Positions 49,163 through 60,830 of a stretch of DNA of 64,000 nt are shown here, in pieces. The notes under the pieces were generated by a model. It did no database searches. It saw nothing but the letters and a program-made list of their open reading frames with translations, and had not been told where the DNA came from. The DNA comes from Phytophthora colocasiae. Lineage: Eukaryota; Oomycota; Peronosporomycetes; Peronosporales; Peronosporaceae. Position 1 is the stretch's first letter. Each line of letters starts with the position of its first letter. The position numbers were made by a program, and so were the translations under genes. The stretch lies in contig JAGKQI010000099.1 of the NCBI GenBank assembly GCA_018806915.1, positions 744,001 through 808,000 on the forward strand, in the 5' to 3' direction.

Positions 49163-49456
49163 GACCCGTAGAATTGATAAATTCCCAACACTGTCCACCT
49201 TAACGAGTAGTACTGTAAAAAAGAAATAGTTTACGCGCGAAAAAATACTACGTGTATACATTATGAATTTCTGAAACATGACACCCCTCCTCCCCCTTTT
49301 CTTCTATCCCAAGCGTTCATTTCGAAATCTCGAGTTCAGACACAAGAATCCGGCAAGTTGACAGGTATGAGTGTACTGTACGACCCCGCTGCGTACTATT
49401 GAGCGTGCCATGACATGACAGGTTTGGTGTGGTGTTATTCAGGCCGAACTGCAGCA
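49163..49456. other. Intergenic, no gene seen
   Basis: About 290 bases, AT-rich at 49205-49300. The left end of the following Mutator-like element probably lies here, but no inverted end was identified. Confidence 0.5.
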
Positions 49457-52400
49457 ATGAGTGACAGCGAGCCTGAGCGCCAGGTTCCATCCAGCAGCTC
49501 GTGGGTTTGTTCTCCGATTGATGTGGAGTGGCACGAGGACTGGGACGCCTTCCGCGCCTACCTAGTAGAGTACCAGGCCACCACGCACCAAGTATTCCGT
49601 CAGCACACTTCCACCTCTGTGCTAAAGCGGAACCGAGAGATCGAAGCCCTACGGAGACCGTCAGACTGCTTGACGACGTCAACACACGAGAGCGAAGACA
49701 CCACATGGGCCGCTCAGAGTCTCGCGGTGCCGACTTCAGAGGATACGCACGTTGGACCATCAAATCGCCTCATTCCCGAGTCATTCAAGAACTTCTGGAT
49801 CAAGATGGTCTGAACCCATCGCTGGCAGCGGAAACGCCGAGGTAAAGGCATACGCTAAGCCTTCTTCGACAAATCTACGGTGTGCAAGGCCAATATCAAG
49901 GCCGCTGTCGTCTGGAATTCGAGGGCGAACGCATTCAAAGGTGTGCGTGACCGACTATACCGTCAAGCACAACCATACTGTGTCCAAGGCCATCTTCGAG
50001 AATCATGTCTCCAACCGAAAAGTTGAAGATTCGACACTTCTTTCTTTCGTGGACGAGCTTTAGGCTGCTGGATCAAAGCCAAAGCTGATCATGCAGAATC
50101 TTCACAAGAAGACGGGTAAGACGCATTCGTACGTCATTTTGGGCGCATATTGCTAACGATGCTGTGGATTCTGTACGTAGGCAAGAACGTCACGCTACGA
50201 GATGTGCACAACATGGTGGCCAAGTTGAGGGAGAAGCGTCGAGGAAATGAGACAACCGAAGAGCGCCTCGAAGCTGTTCTTCGAGAGGTGTGCGACTGTC
50301 GTGGTAATCGAGCGACCGTGTTTGTGGATGACAACAAAAAAACGGCGCAGACGATCACGCTTCAAACAAGACAGATGCTGCGCTGGTTCAAGGCGTTCCC
50401 TGAAGTCCTGCTCATTGACGCCACACACAATACGAACGAGTCGCGCTACAAACTGTTTTCGTTTATGGTAAACGATGTCTATGTAAGAGAATGAACATTG
50501 CGCTACTTAAAACGCACATTTGTTACGTTGAGTAGACCTCGACTGTCTGCAGTTACATCACTGTAACTGGAGGTACCGAGTGTGTATGAGTTATGACACT
50601 TACATCTCCGTCATATACTTGGTGTTGCTAGGGTCAGTACGTCCATCATAGTCTCATGGAGAATGAAAGTGCCGAGTGCCTCACAGATTCTATCAGCTCG
50701 TTCAAGTTCAACAACCCGTCGTGGGAGGATGTCAAAGTTATCGTGATCGATAAAGACATGGGAGAGCTTGGGCTACTGGAGAGTGCTTCCCGGGAGTGAA
50801 GGTGATCCTGTGCCATTTTCATCTGAAGAAGTATATCCGCACTGAGCTCGCAAAGAGTGAATACGGAGGGCCTTCCAGCTTCGACAAAGACATGGTCGAA
50901 GGTGCAGTGGACATGATGAGATTGGCAGGCTCCCGACAGGACTACACAAAGTACTTGAAGTACTTGTACTTTTTGCTTGACGGTGTTCATCTTCACGGGG
51001 CAGATAATATTCCAGAGCCCACGCACCCGTTTCTTGCGATGAAAGAAAGATGGTCTCCTTACGCCCGGTCTGATGTTCCACACTTAGGAAATCACACGAA
51101 TAACAGGTACGGTTACATTTAAATTTCTTTCTCTGACTTCATCTCAATTACGCTTGTGTTCCCGCGTCTTGTAGACTTGAAACATCATGGAGCCACATCA
51201 AGGATGTACTCAAACCAGAAATGGCGCTTGATAAATGCGTAGATACGCTTATGTTCCTGCAAGCCGTTGCTGAGATGGAATACGCGAAGAAGATCACGGT
51301 CGTGGGTCAGATGCGCTATGAGGGAGCTGATGCACAGCTTGAAACCCTTGCTCGTGAAGTGAGTCCATACGCTTACCGTTTGGTCGAGGAGCAGTACGAA
51401 CTATCGAAGGACCGCAAGACTCACTACGATATGGATGAAATTCAGCCCGGTTTGGTTGTGCTAACGGGTGGCAAAGATTCTTCATCTTTTTTCCATGTTG
51501 ATACAGCGGTAAGTGGTGAGCTGCTTCTGATGTTTCATTGCTTTCTGTCTAATGAGCTTGTTGGATGTTTGCTTAGAGAAATCGATGCTCGTGTATATTC
51601 ATGAAGACGATGCTGTTGCCTTGTCGACATGTAATGTACTGGCGTCTAATGCAAGAAAAGACTGCAACTCCTGTTCGCTACATTGAGCCTCGGTAGAAGA
51701 TATCGTGGAAGCTGAACCAAGCTACTGCTGAAGAAGCAGTAGCCAATCGGGACATTGCGTGCACAAGATTCCAGATTCGAGAGTCTGCTATGAGATTACC
51801 AAGTGCTCAATGGATCGACAAAATACAATCATGCAATGGAACGTGGCAGAAGTATTGCTGATATCATGAGCAGAAATGGTACGTTCGTCTTTCGTGAGAT
51901 GATGACCGCGCTGGAGAAATTTGAAGATATTGTGAAAGATAGAGTAGCACCGTTCGTTGGCCGCGACGGCACTGGATAGATCCGCTCTCACTCACGCAGT
52001 TGTCGCAATTCGATTTGGCGCTAGCATCAGAATTCGTAGTTGAACAATCTGAGGTTACGCGAGTCTCAAATGAAGCGTGAAATGGAAGATGATTATCAAG
52101 ACGACCCACCACCAACACAACGCTCTCCGGTAGGTAGCTCTTTACCTCCATCCTTCCAAGTGCCTCCAGGTACATCGGCGGTGAACTCGGGTGTAACTGC
52201 AGATACTTCGGGTGTAACGGCAGATACTTCGGGTGTAACTCCAGGTACTTCAACAGAAAAGCCGTTTGTAATTCATTCGACAAAACTTCGATCACACGTG
52301 AAAACGTTGAAGCTGATACACCTGACTTGCCACGAGTGCCTTCACGAGGTAAACCACGGCAGAAGAAGCGACGACGTATCAGCAGCAGTTCATCTGAATC

Positions 52401-53604
52401 TTCGAGGCTATCTCCACTCGGGTTCGTCTTGGTAAAATGCAGCGCAAGTCGGGGACGACCTAAAGTTAGGAAGAATCAAGGTTATGCTGAAAAGAAACAG
52501 CGCGTCAAACGTGGTAAGAAAACAGTTCAAAAGTTGGTGCAAGGAACTTTGGCCCCAGTTCCAAGTGTGCGAAACATTGTTGCGCGGTTGGATAAAGACT
52601 ACACCTATGAAGACGCGCATCGTGTTCTACCAGCACTATCCACCCGAGACGTACCTAAGACGAAGAAGACAATCGCCGGGCTCTACACCACTAAAGAGTG
52701 CAACGATGACGTGCGATTCGTTTTTCCAGAACGATACGTGGTGAAAGCACAGTCGGCTATACTGGCCTTTCGGAAAAAAAACTTCTGGCAGAGGATGAGG
52801 GTGCTGAGGATAAGAGTGCTGAAGGAAATGTTGGTGTTCGAGTCCCCCGCTTTGGCATTTTTCACCACCCAGATATCGTCGCGATGAACCGCTGGCACAC
52901 TAGCATGGGATATTTAGCTGAAACGGAGGGCTGCTATCAGCTGGGCAAGCAACACGAGTATCAAGCGCGTTGGCATACCAGATGAACTGTCCGTGTTAGC
53001 AGCGAGTTGAACGAGCGTGAGAACGCTATCAAGCAGCTTTTGCTCCGTGGTGGACGCTCAACGCCGTGCGGTGAGATCCCGTATTGTTCGCTACTGACCT
53101 TCCGAAAAAACGTGTGGATGGACAATAATGCCATGTGTCACGCACTGGCACTTCTAGAGCGTGAGCACTCGAACGTTCAACCCACTTTTCCTGCGATTCA
53201 AGAAGCACGAAGTGAAGTTAAGAGCGGCAACTGCTGGTCCGTTTCGAAGCACGAGTGATATGGTTCTTCTGCCACTGCACATTGATGACAACCATTGGTG
53301 CGGAGCGGTGTTCGACTTTCGCCGTGATAGCCGTGGAATCACGATTCTGGATCCACTGCAAGCGCCCAAGTCAAACTGTTACGATGCCTGTGAAACGCAG
53401 TTGAAGGCTGTGTTTGGAGAGAGATACCAGCTTCTGAAAACCAAGAGGGAGACGCATCTGCGCCAGCCTGACATGGTCAGCCGCGGCGCAACGGTCCTGA
53501 TGTTCTTTGAGTGCTACATCAAAGGCACCAAAATGCCGGTGAAACTTAGTCAGTCGTCGATGTGCTTCATAAGGCTGCGGTACATGCTGAAATGTCTACA
53601 GTAG
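49457..53604 (+). pseudogene. Mutator-like element protein with MULE transposase, SWIM and Ulp1-like domains (copy 1)
   Basis: Five exons of the transposase part are visible: 49457-50115, 50181-50482, 50632-51106, 51175-51508 and from 51577, with GT-AG introns. Motifs: LLIDATHNTN and VIVIDKDMGEL (catalytic Asp), CHFHLKK, NNRLETSWSHI spanning an intron, and the SWIM zinc finger LLPCRHVMYW (near 51620). Downstream come a basic region with three TSGVTADT repeats and an Ulp1-type cysteine protease fold (HIDDNHWCGAVFDF, ITILDPLQ). Breaks: frame change near 49640, TAG at 50061, a one-base loss near 50789, further shifts near 52330 and 53160. The protease Cys position reads SRGA instead of SCG. Confidence 0.8.
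52183..52250 (+). repeat. Short tandem repeat of 24 bp, about 2.8 units
   Basis: Units GGTGTAACTGCAGATACTTC repeat in frame and encode TSGVTADT. The same array is at 63085-63152 in copy 2. Confidence 0.85.
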
Positions 53605-54380
53605 CTATGGTAATGCAACATTTCTTCCTGATCTTGTCGTAGTCCTGCTTTCATTGGGTTACTAATCATTGTCCTGAAAGAATCCCTATCTACTTGCCTA
53701 GATATACGTATCCTGCTCCTGAAAGATCCAGAGGTGCCTCACAGCAGATAGTGCAACGAACGAACTACGACCCATGCAGACTTTGCGGAAGTCTTTTGTA
53801 CATTCGAGCAACACCCACTTTGGTGTACATCATATTTAATGTGTAAACCTCACCATGACCTACATTCGAACAACAAGCTACAGCGGGTCGCTGTCAGCCA
53901 CTCAATGAAATCTCTACGAACGCTGAGATTTATGAAAACGCTATATACTACCATATAAAACCCCTCGTTTTTGTCACAAGTGGCTACAGTACGCGCAAAG
54001 TGCCTCTTGTACCTTGAGGCACTTCAGACAGAGTAACGCTAACGCGCGCTTAAGTACGACCACTCGGTACCTCTAACATCGACCATCAGGGATTGAAAAC
54101 AAGGTTGAAAGGAAATTGAAGTTGATTAACTGGTTGCTACTACTTGGCTTGGCTATTGAATTCTGAAGGTTTTGATTGTGATTGTGAATTGTTTGAATGG
54201 GATATTGAATGCTAATCATTTCTTATCATCTGGAAAGTAAGTCCCGGTGCGTACACCAGTGGACCACCAGGAGGCCCTATTGAAAACAAGGTTGATATTG
54301 TAGCATTGTAAAAATTGTACCTTACAATATTGATTGATTGAAACCTTGTACATACCCACTACAAATTGATCAATGTTGTT
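53605..54380. other. Intergenic, no gene seen; contains an inverted repeat
   Basis: A 9-bp perfect hairpin (AAGTGCCTC at 53998-54006 and its inverse at 54016-54024, loop of 9) lies in the middle. ATTGAAAACAAGGTTGA occurs at about 54097 and 54280. The end of the Mutator-like element probably falls here, but its inverted ends were not recognised. Confidence 0.5.
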
Positions 54381-55051
54381 AAGAATTCCAGAATTCCAGA
54401 ATCCTACTCGTTGCTTTCGTACTCTTCATCGTCTATTTCATATCCTCCACGAGCTGTCTGCACTGCCTTAGATGCGTTTGTAACGAGATCCCAATTCATG
54501 CTCAAATATAGTATCGCCTCAAGGGTCTCAGCACTCCTTGCTTGCGGAGATATCCGAGCATACATTTCACCCGTTCAACTTCAACGGATGTTACTGGAAG
54601 CCACGACAGGTCCATGTACTTGCGACTTGCCATCCTCTCGGGCTTTGCTCTCACTACAATGGCCTCATCTGGGGATCTACGACGTCTGCTAGAATCCGGT
54701 TCTGTCGATCTCTATAGTTGACCACCCTGTGGGGCATTGAAACTGATGCACCGAGCGTTGATGAGTTGTAGCGCTTCTTCTTCGAGATCACGAATGTTCT
54801 TTGTTTCTCTTGCGTTTTGCAAAAGGATCTACTGCTATATCCTCTTCTGGAGTTCTTTCGAGGCGAAGCACAGCCAATAGCCATGGTCTAGTAGACTCTG
54901 GAATGGGTAAGAGGGATATAGTCGGAGTCGCCAAGTTGGAAAGGGATGCGGTGAAACGGGAGGGCCGCTGATTTGAAAGTGACCGGTGTGTTGTGCTATC
55001 CCACTCGTTTTCGATTGGCGTAGCTTTTGCCTGTGAGGTCAACTTCAACAC
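54381..55051 (-). pseudogene. Unrecognised decayed coding region
   Basis: Read on the minus strand with two or three frame changes and stops, protein-like segments appear: PESTRPWLLAVLRLERTPEE, KKKRYNSSTLGASVSMPHRV, then ARISPQARSAETLEAILYL and acidic IDDEEYESNE. The regular amphipathic pattern suggests a former gene, perhaps part of a transposon. No family was recognised. Confidence 0.35.
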
Positions 55052-55304
55052 ACTAGATCGTTGTATGGGTATTGTTTCTCCTCGATATTGATATTGTTAC
55101 ACTATTGATTGATTGAAAAGTCAACCTGCCAATCAATTAACAATGTATATTGTCGATAACCTCCAGTAGGGATCATATACGGTACAGATCTGATAAAGGA
55201 TCTGACTCATCTCTTTGGTGGTGATCTGATAGCTGAACAGGAACATGTCAAAGAGGTAAATGAGCGTGTATTCATTATGTGTCTGTACTCCTTGTCCGAA
55301 CTAG

Positions 55305-55845
55305 ATGCCACTGAGGTACTTGCTAAACACTGCGTCTGTCCCTAGTGACAGCAGCAGGCCCTGTCAATTTTTCAAACCTGTGAAGTGTTTGGTGTTAAAC
55401 AATGAAGGAGACGAGTTCCTCCTTGGTGATGACGTACTGAAGATGCTCGGCATTGATATCGAACGACAATTGGAGTTGTTGGCAGCCCCAAGCGGGGATG
55501 ACGGAGATGATGATGAGGCTTTACCGGACGTGGCAACAGGTGACAAGGATGAAGTCGCCATTCGACTAGCTGTGGAATTGATAATTGAGTAAGCACTGTT
55601 TGAGGGTTTTCCTGAGGACCGAGTCGAGCGGCTACGCACTATTGTGTATGCCTACGATGCCTGGAGGATTGTGCTCGGTGACGACCCTCCTGCCAAAGTA
55701 GAGCTGATGCGTGTGAAGATGAAGACGGGATGCAGGCCTTTCAAGACTAAAGCTCGTAAGTATGCACCAGAGTACCAGGCATTTCTGGAGTCATTCAATG
55801 AGATGCTGGTCAAACTTGTACCTACAGCTCACGCTTGCGAATCTC
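55305..55845 (+). pseudogene. Gypsy pol remnant (protease end and RT entry)
   Basis: The frame VKCLVLNNEGDEFLLGDDVLKMLGIDIERQLE resembles the second half of a Gypsy aspartic protease. After a TAA at 55590 and a shift, VYAYDAWRIVLGDDPPAKVE, FKTKARKYAPEYQAF and FNEMLVKLV match the start of an oomycete Gypsy RT. The sequence is cut near 55845, where a Mutator-like remnant begins. Confidence 0.65.
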
Positions 55846-55848
55846 TTC

Positions 55849-57368
55849 TCACAGCACCATTTCGGTGGTGCCTTCATCGGATGAGCTGTCGGGCAACTGC
55901 TCTGTAGCCGCAGGTGCTTCATCTTCAGAATCATCGCCGATATCCGGTATCTCGATTGCTTTGGGTAGTTGGATCACCTCTCGAGGGGGTCGTCGAGCTC
56001 GTCCCCGAGGAATGTCAGCAAGACGCTGGACGTACTCAGCCGAGATGGTCTTGATCACCTACGAAACTCGCCATACTTGGGCGAGGTTTCGGAAAGTGGT
56101 TATTCAGTTCTCGATTAAACCTTTCCAACGGTTTTTTGTGCGTGCGATGAGCTCATTGTTTAGGCCAGCCACGTTCCACACGGTCACGTCGTACTGCTCA
56201 ATCCATGTTCTGTTGAAATACCCTCAGAAGCCCCTCCACTTAACCTCTGAGTACGTTATACCGGCCTCAACGCAACGCCGACGGATTTCAAGCTTTACCC
56301 ACTCTGATACAGCGCTTGACAAGGCTGTTATCAACGACGGTAAGCATGTCGAGGACTCCCTTGCTCATAGCAATAGCGCACTCTTCCTCTGAAAGCAGAA
56401 ACCGCTTCATAGCGCGCCGCAGTGCCTGCTTCCCAGTGGAAGAGGCAGCCAATTACGATGGCGTTCAGAAACTGCGACTGCACGGCCTGGATAAGGGCAC
56501 TCTCGAAGTCACATACAACTTCGGCAGGCTCAATCTGCTGATCGGTGCCTTGCACCACGAAATGAATGATGTCCCAAAACGAATCTCCAGTTCGCGAAGT
56601 ACTTAGCACGTAGTACACAGGTAATACAGGCCTGAAGCTCGGTCGTGCACCATGACAATGACGCACTGCTTGTAGCCGTGTGGCACACAACGGAACGTTC
56701 CGTCGATAAAAATGGTAGTTCCGTGGTAACGTAGCAGATTAACTAGGGAAGGGTGGGCCCAACCGATTAGGCGTGTGGGTTTGTTGAGGTTCTCTCGGTT
56801 CGCCGTGACATGATGAAATTGAAAGAAGGACACAGCTTCGTTCAGTGCTGTGGAAAGTGGAGGGATTTCGATTGCCCCATGCACGTCCCCGCTGAAGTGC
56901 CGGTTTCTGGCTTGGTACACCTGACGCAGAACTTGTGGTTCAGATAATCCCTGTACGACATGCTCATTGTTCGCACCGTAGAACTCATCTCGCACGACTT
57001 CCCAAATGCGCCGCACTGGCTCAGCAACTTTTTCTATGGATAGCGTGTCTACTCTGTCCTTCATTGGACCCGTAACATCCACCAGGCTAGCGTCCGTAGC
57101 ATCAACATTCTGACAGGTGTGGAGACGACCCAAGCTGTAGCCCATTGTACGAACATGGAAAACATCGTGCCAGCACAGCCTTGACGCCAATGGCTACACC
57201 GGTATGAACCTTTCTTCGAAGACATCCAGGCGCGCGTGTACGTGTAACCGCGGAAGTAGCATGTTGTAGTCTCCTGGCGAACTTGACCGCGGGTACGGCT
57301 TCGTATATTGCTACTGGAAGCTCCAGGTGTGTCTGGGAGAGACTCCATTTTACCGAATGAGCCTTCAC
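55849..57368 (-). pseudogene. Decayed MULE transposase, relative of 15841-17811
   Basis: Minus-strand pieces in shifted frames: a zinc-finger-like YTYTRAWMSSKKGSYRCS near 57200, VQGLSEPQVLRQVYQARNRH, a catalytic core with SFFQFHHVTA, LIGWAHPSLVNLLRYHG, TIFIDGTFRCVP and VIVMVHDRASG. Then come VVCDFESALIQAV, GCLFHWEAG and an acidic tail to 55849. The order and motifs match the intact transposase at 15841. Several stops and shifts make it inactive, and the segment after the C-H pair is largely lost. Confidence 0.8.
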
Positions 57369-57641
57369 TGTCTAAATATCACCACCCGAGAGCTTACGCG
57401 GTCATCTATCAACCGTCCATTTCCAGATCTCAAAGCAGATCCAGCAGAAAGGAAGTATGTACAGAGAACAGATCTGTACCGTATATGATCCCGAGGTTTT
57501 ACCATATTGTCCGGGAACAATGCTAACACCAATGTATCCCTCAACCGATCTAAAAACGTGAGAGCCTGTCGCCAGCTACTGCTACTTGCTGTCTGCTACT
57601 TAGTGTTCATTTCCCATTTTGCTATGGATCCGAACAACACT
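57369..57641. other. Intergenic, no gene seen
   Basis: Left flank of the hAT element. It ends with the ACAACACT target duplication at 57634-57641. Confidence 0.6.
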
Positions 57642-58564
57642 CAGTGGTGGATAAACCTATATTTTTTTATTCGGATTAGGTTCTAGGTTCTTCAGCAGGT
57701 TTAAACTATAAAACCTAATCCGAATTCCACCTGGTTCGCGGACTGATGGAGAACAGGTCACACAGTTTACATGGTGCCGTTGTAGTCATTATTCTTCCCT
57801 GGCGCGTCTGAAGCGAGTCGCTGAAGGGCCCAGTGGGTGAATATTGGCACATTGAGCAGGTGTAGACTGTGAACAACGTACCCTCAGCAATTCACAAGCC
57901 AGAAGTCTCGTCGTCCATATTAACCCATGGATTTTCTCCGTTGTAGTTGTGGTTTGTCTTGATATAAATCATTTTTTCCAACGTGGAAGACCCCAAGGAA
58001 TTTCTTCGACTTGTTTGAAAAAATCCAAAAGTGGAGAAGTTCCGTTCTGATGCCGCGCTTGACGCTACCAAACCAAAAACGGTAAGAGCTACGGATTTTA
58101 ACGTAGGCCAGTGATGACCGTACGCCAACCAGAAGTCGTGAACGGAGACGGCTCCGCTCATCAGATCGTGGTACCGACGATTGCCGGTGTCTTTCATCTC
58201 GTTGCAATAAAGACGATACACTACCAGCTCCTGGCTCAGGATATACTTGCGTGCTTCAGTAGTAGGATCTTCATCCCTCCTCTTGATGTGGTGGTAGAGT
58301 GGTAGTGTTGTCCACCGCGATGCCTTGTTGCATTTCACTGCCGATTGATACTTGTTGGTGATCTTGATCGATGTCCATCGTTTTGGAGATTGCAGGGCGA
58401 TTATCAGTGGGGGGATGCACTGGCGGTTGCGAAACTGCAATGCAAGGACTGAAAATACACTGGTGCTCTATGAAAAAATCTAAAACCGGATGATCCGGGG
58501 GTGACAGGTTTTTGAGTTTAAACTGAGCAAAAAGCTAATGCAAAAACCTATTTTGCCACCTCTG
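57642..58564 (-). mobile_element. hAT DNA transposon, internally deleted
   Basis: A perfect 8-bp target duplication ACAACACT (57634-57641 and 58565-58572) brackets 923 bases. Both ends carry the hAT-type terminus CAGNGGTGG (CAGTGGTGG at 57642; CAGAGGTGG read from 58564). A 14-bp perfect inverted repeat (57669-57682 and 57712-57725) lies just inside the left end. Only the C-terminal part of a transposase is left, so it would depend on an intact relative. Confidence 0.9.
57892..58440 (-). pseudogene. hAT transposase C-terminal (dimerisation) fragment
   Basis: The 182-codon frame ends with the hAT dimerisation region: FWLAYGHHWPTLKSVALTVF, VASSAASERNFSTFGFF, RRNSLGSSTLEKMIYIK. The catalytic N-terminal two thirds are missing. 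The first ATG at 58440 is probably not the original start. Confidence 0.85.
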
Positions 58565-58572
58565 ACAACACT

Positions 58573-59500
58573 CGACAGCGTCTGTGTAGGTTTTTCCGCG
58601 CGTGGAATTCACTGCTATTCGTCATGCACTCTATCGTGCGCGACTTCAAAAAGATTTTCCCGAGTATGCTTACTTCGACGGAGTTCCGTTCGTGTATAGC
58701 GGAGATGTGCCATGATGCGCCACGGGGCGTGGCGATAGCGATCAGGGATTACTTCCGGGGAGAGCGTCTATGTGTCAAAGCAGCACAGGAGAATGCACTC
58801 TCGTACGGACTAATTACTCGTGGACCTGAGCAATCGTATCTCAGACTCGAGTTCGCAATAATGGCTACGACAACATTCTCCCTCATTTGGTCACTCTCAA
58901 AGATCGATAATTTCTTAGCACTGAGGCTCCAAACGTGGCTGGCCCCGTTGTCAACCCCGTCTACAGAGCATACAGAGGTCCTTTTGTTTCAGGCGTGTTG
59001 TATGAGAAACCACCGCAAGGAACATCAGGGGTGTACCTCTTTCACCAATAATCTGTTCAGTGTCCATACTTCATAATGACGGTTGAGCAATCTGTCGACC
59101 AGCGGTTTGACCAGCAGGCGTCTCCCAATGCTAGCTACCATGCAGGTGGTGTGTTGGAATTCATTTTTTGGGCTGGAGATTCCGCCGAAGGACATCCATG
59201 AAGGAGTAATGATCCTTACGAAATTGCCCGAGCTGGGATTCTTCTGGCGGATACTGGAGGCCAGACGCAGGAAACGTTTGCCTTTACTGAGAAGAGTCTC
59301 CGTCTCACCCACGACGTTGTATGCGCTCTGCGTTGCACTTTTGAGCTACCTACGAGGAGAGCAGTCGGAGACCGCCCTGGTAGCATTGGGCACATAGGTA
59401 AACGAGGCCCCCATGTATACACTCCTATACACGCTCTGGATACCAAAATCAACCCATGTTGTTTTAAAGCCTGCCGTCCGTACACTAGTCTAGTAGCCAA
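58573..59500 (+). pseudogene. Unrecognised decayed coding-like region
   Basis: One plus-strand register around 58920-59350 gives protein-like sequence with scattered stops: NVAGPVVNPVYRAYRGPFVS, YHAGGVLEFIFWAGDSAEGH and IARAGILLADTGGQTQETFA. No family was recognised. It may be host or transposon sequence that held the hAT target. Confidence 0.3.
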
Positions 59501-60074
59501 CTACACCTGGTACTTGCGCCTAATTCCAATGACGAGCCCATGAAAGAACTCGCTGGTGCGTGGCTTCTTCGACTGGTGGAAGAACCACGATCGCCAAAGG
59601 CACTCATCTAGATAGGCAGGGACGCTAGTTTTTCGCATAGCCTTAATTTTGACTTCCCAAATCCCCTCAATTCGATTCGTATGAGCGCCTGTAGTTGGAT
59701 CCACAAAATTTTGGCTACCATTGTCCTGCCGTCTTGGCCGTGAGCTCTACGTGCTGGGCGGCCTCCCCGACGTGCGTCCTGCGGGCCCAGAAGAAGAACA
59801 GCTTCACCAGCTTCGAGAGCGGTGCGCTCGAGCGCGAGAAGAACGAGTTGACGCGGACGCTGCGTTGTAGGCGGCAGTCGCCTCGGTAGCAGCGCCAGCG
59901 CGCATCATTGCGACGCATGACGCTACCGCACTTGGGGCACGAAAAGGTCTTGGCTAGTAGACCGACTTTCATGCACCAAGTGATGGCGCCTTCCTCTGTG
60001 GAGCAGGCCTGCATCACCTCGTTGAATGTGTAATCTTTAGCGTCTGCCACGACGTCGTATTCGTACGTCGTCAT
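59501..60074 (-). pseudogene. Merlin/IS1595 (ISXO2)-like transposase with its middle deleted
   Basis: From the ATG at 60074, the product has a zinc ribbon CPKCGSVMRRNDARWRCYRG and then SVRVNSFFSRSSAPLSKLVK, typical of ISXO2-like transposases. It breaks near 59715, and the next segment (GAHTNRIEGIWEVKIK, YLDECLWRSWF) is the C-terminal catalytic end with TNxIEGxW. The part between, carrying the first catalytic acids, is gone. No inverted ends were identified. Confidence 0.7.
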
Positions 60075-60214
60075 GGCAGGAGCTGGGGATTGAGGGGCTG
60101 GGCGGTGTGCTGGATGCGGGGGTTGTTTGGAAATGAGTGTGTGGTGAGGGGTGAAGGACGGGCGTCCCGCTGTCCTGCCCGACCGGATGTTTTTTTATCG
60201 ACACCATTCGCGCC

Positions 60215-60280
60215 CAGGTATTTGAAAACATATGGTGTCAGGTATCAGACAGGTATCAGTCCAGGTATTGTCCGGGTATG
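60215..60280. repeat. Cluster of CAGGTAT motifs
   Basis: CAGGTAT occurs at 60215, 60239, 60250 and 60262, with CGGGTAT near 60274; spacings are 24, 11, 12 and 12. Scattered copies recur near 61105 and 61236. It may be the end of the Merlin-like element. Confidence 0.6.
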
Positions 60281-60379
60281 AAAATTGAAATAACTTACCG
60301 GGTTTTATTTTTTATTACGGTTTTTCTAACCGCCATTCAGCCACTCATTCCAGAAAGCATCGGGGACGATACGTGGCAA

Positions 60380-60830
60380 GCATGGCGCGCACCCACAAGA
60401 CGGCTTACATCAAGCAACGCATGGCGGAAGAAGCGAGGGAGGAGGAAGAAGCTGGGGAATGGATACGTGCGGCCCGGACGAGGTCCGAAAAGTCCTCTGT
60501 GTTGGCGAAGGCAGCGGAATAACGGAATGCACGCAGTAAAGAAGAAGTGGTGGGGGCCGACGTGGTGGAGTCCTACGATGAAGCCGCTGGGGAGGAGGAG
60601 TCCGACGGCGAAAACGCCGAGGAGAGTGAGGAAGAGGACGCTGGAGAGGAGAGGTGTGAGGGAGAAGATGCTTGAGAAGGGGAACGTGACGATAGAGTCC
60701 GTATCAGCAAAAAACGTACGGCGTCTGACCTGGAAGAAGAGGCGGTGGTGGCAGTACCTCCGTTTTCAGTAGGCCAACGCAGCTGGGCACTTTTTGAGGC
60801 TGCTCTCAAAGAAGAAGAAGAAATAATTTG
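60380..60830 (+). pseudogene. Degenerate acidic coding region of unknown type
   Basis: The register starting ARTHKTAYIKQRMAEEAREE has stops at about 60520 and 60673. It continues through Glu-rich sequence to PPFSVGQRSWALFEAALKEE, which faintly resembles the N terminus of Mutator-like proteins (compare WHEDWDAFRAYLVEY near 49535). It may be the remains of a different Mutator-like element. Confidence 0.3.

Noticed and set aside
60278..60772. 164-codon Lys/Arg-rich plus-strand frame
   Set aside because: Alternative register of a more protein-like Glu-rich frame that itself is broken.
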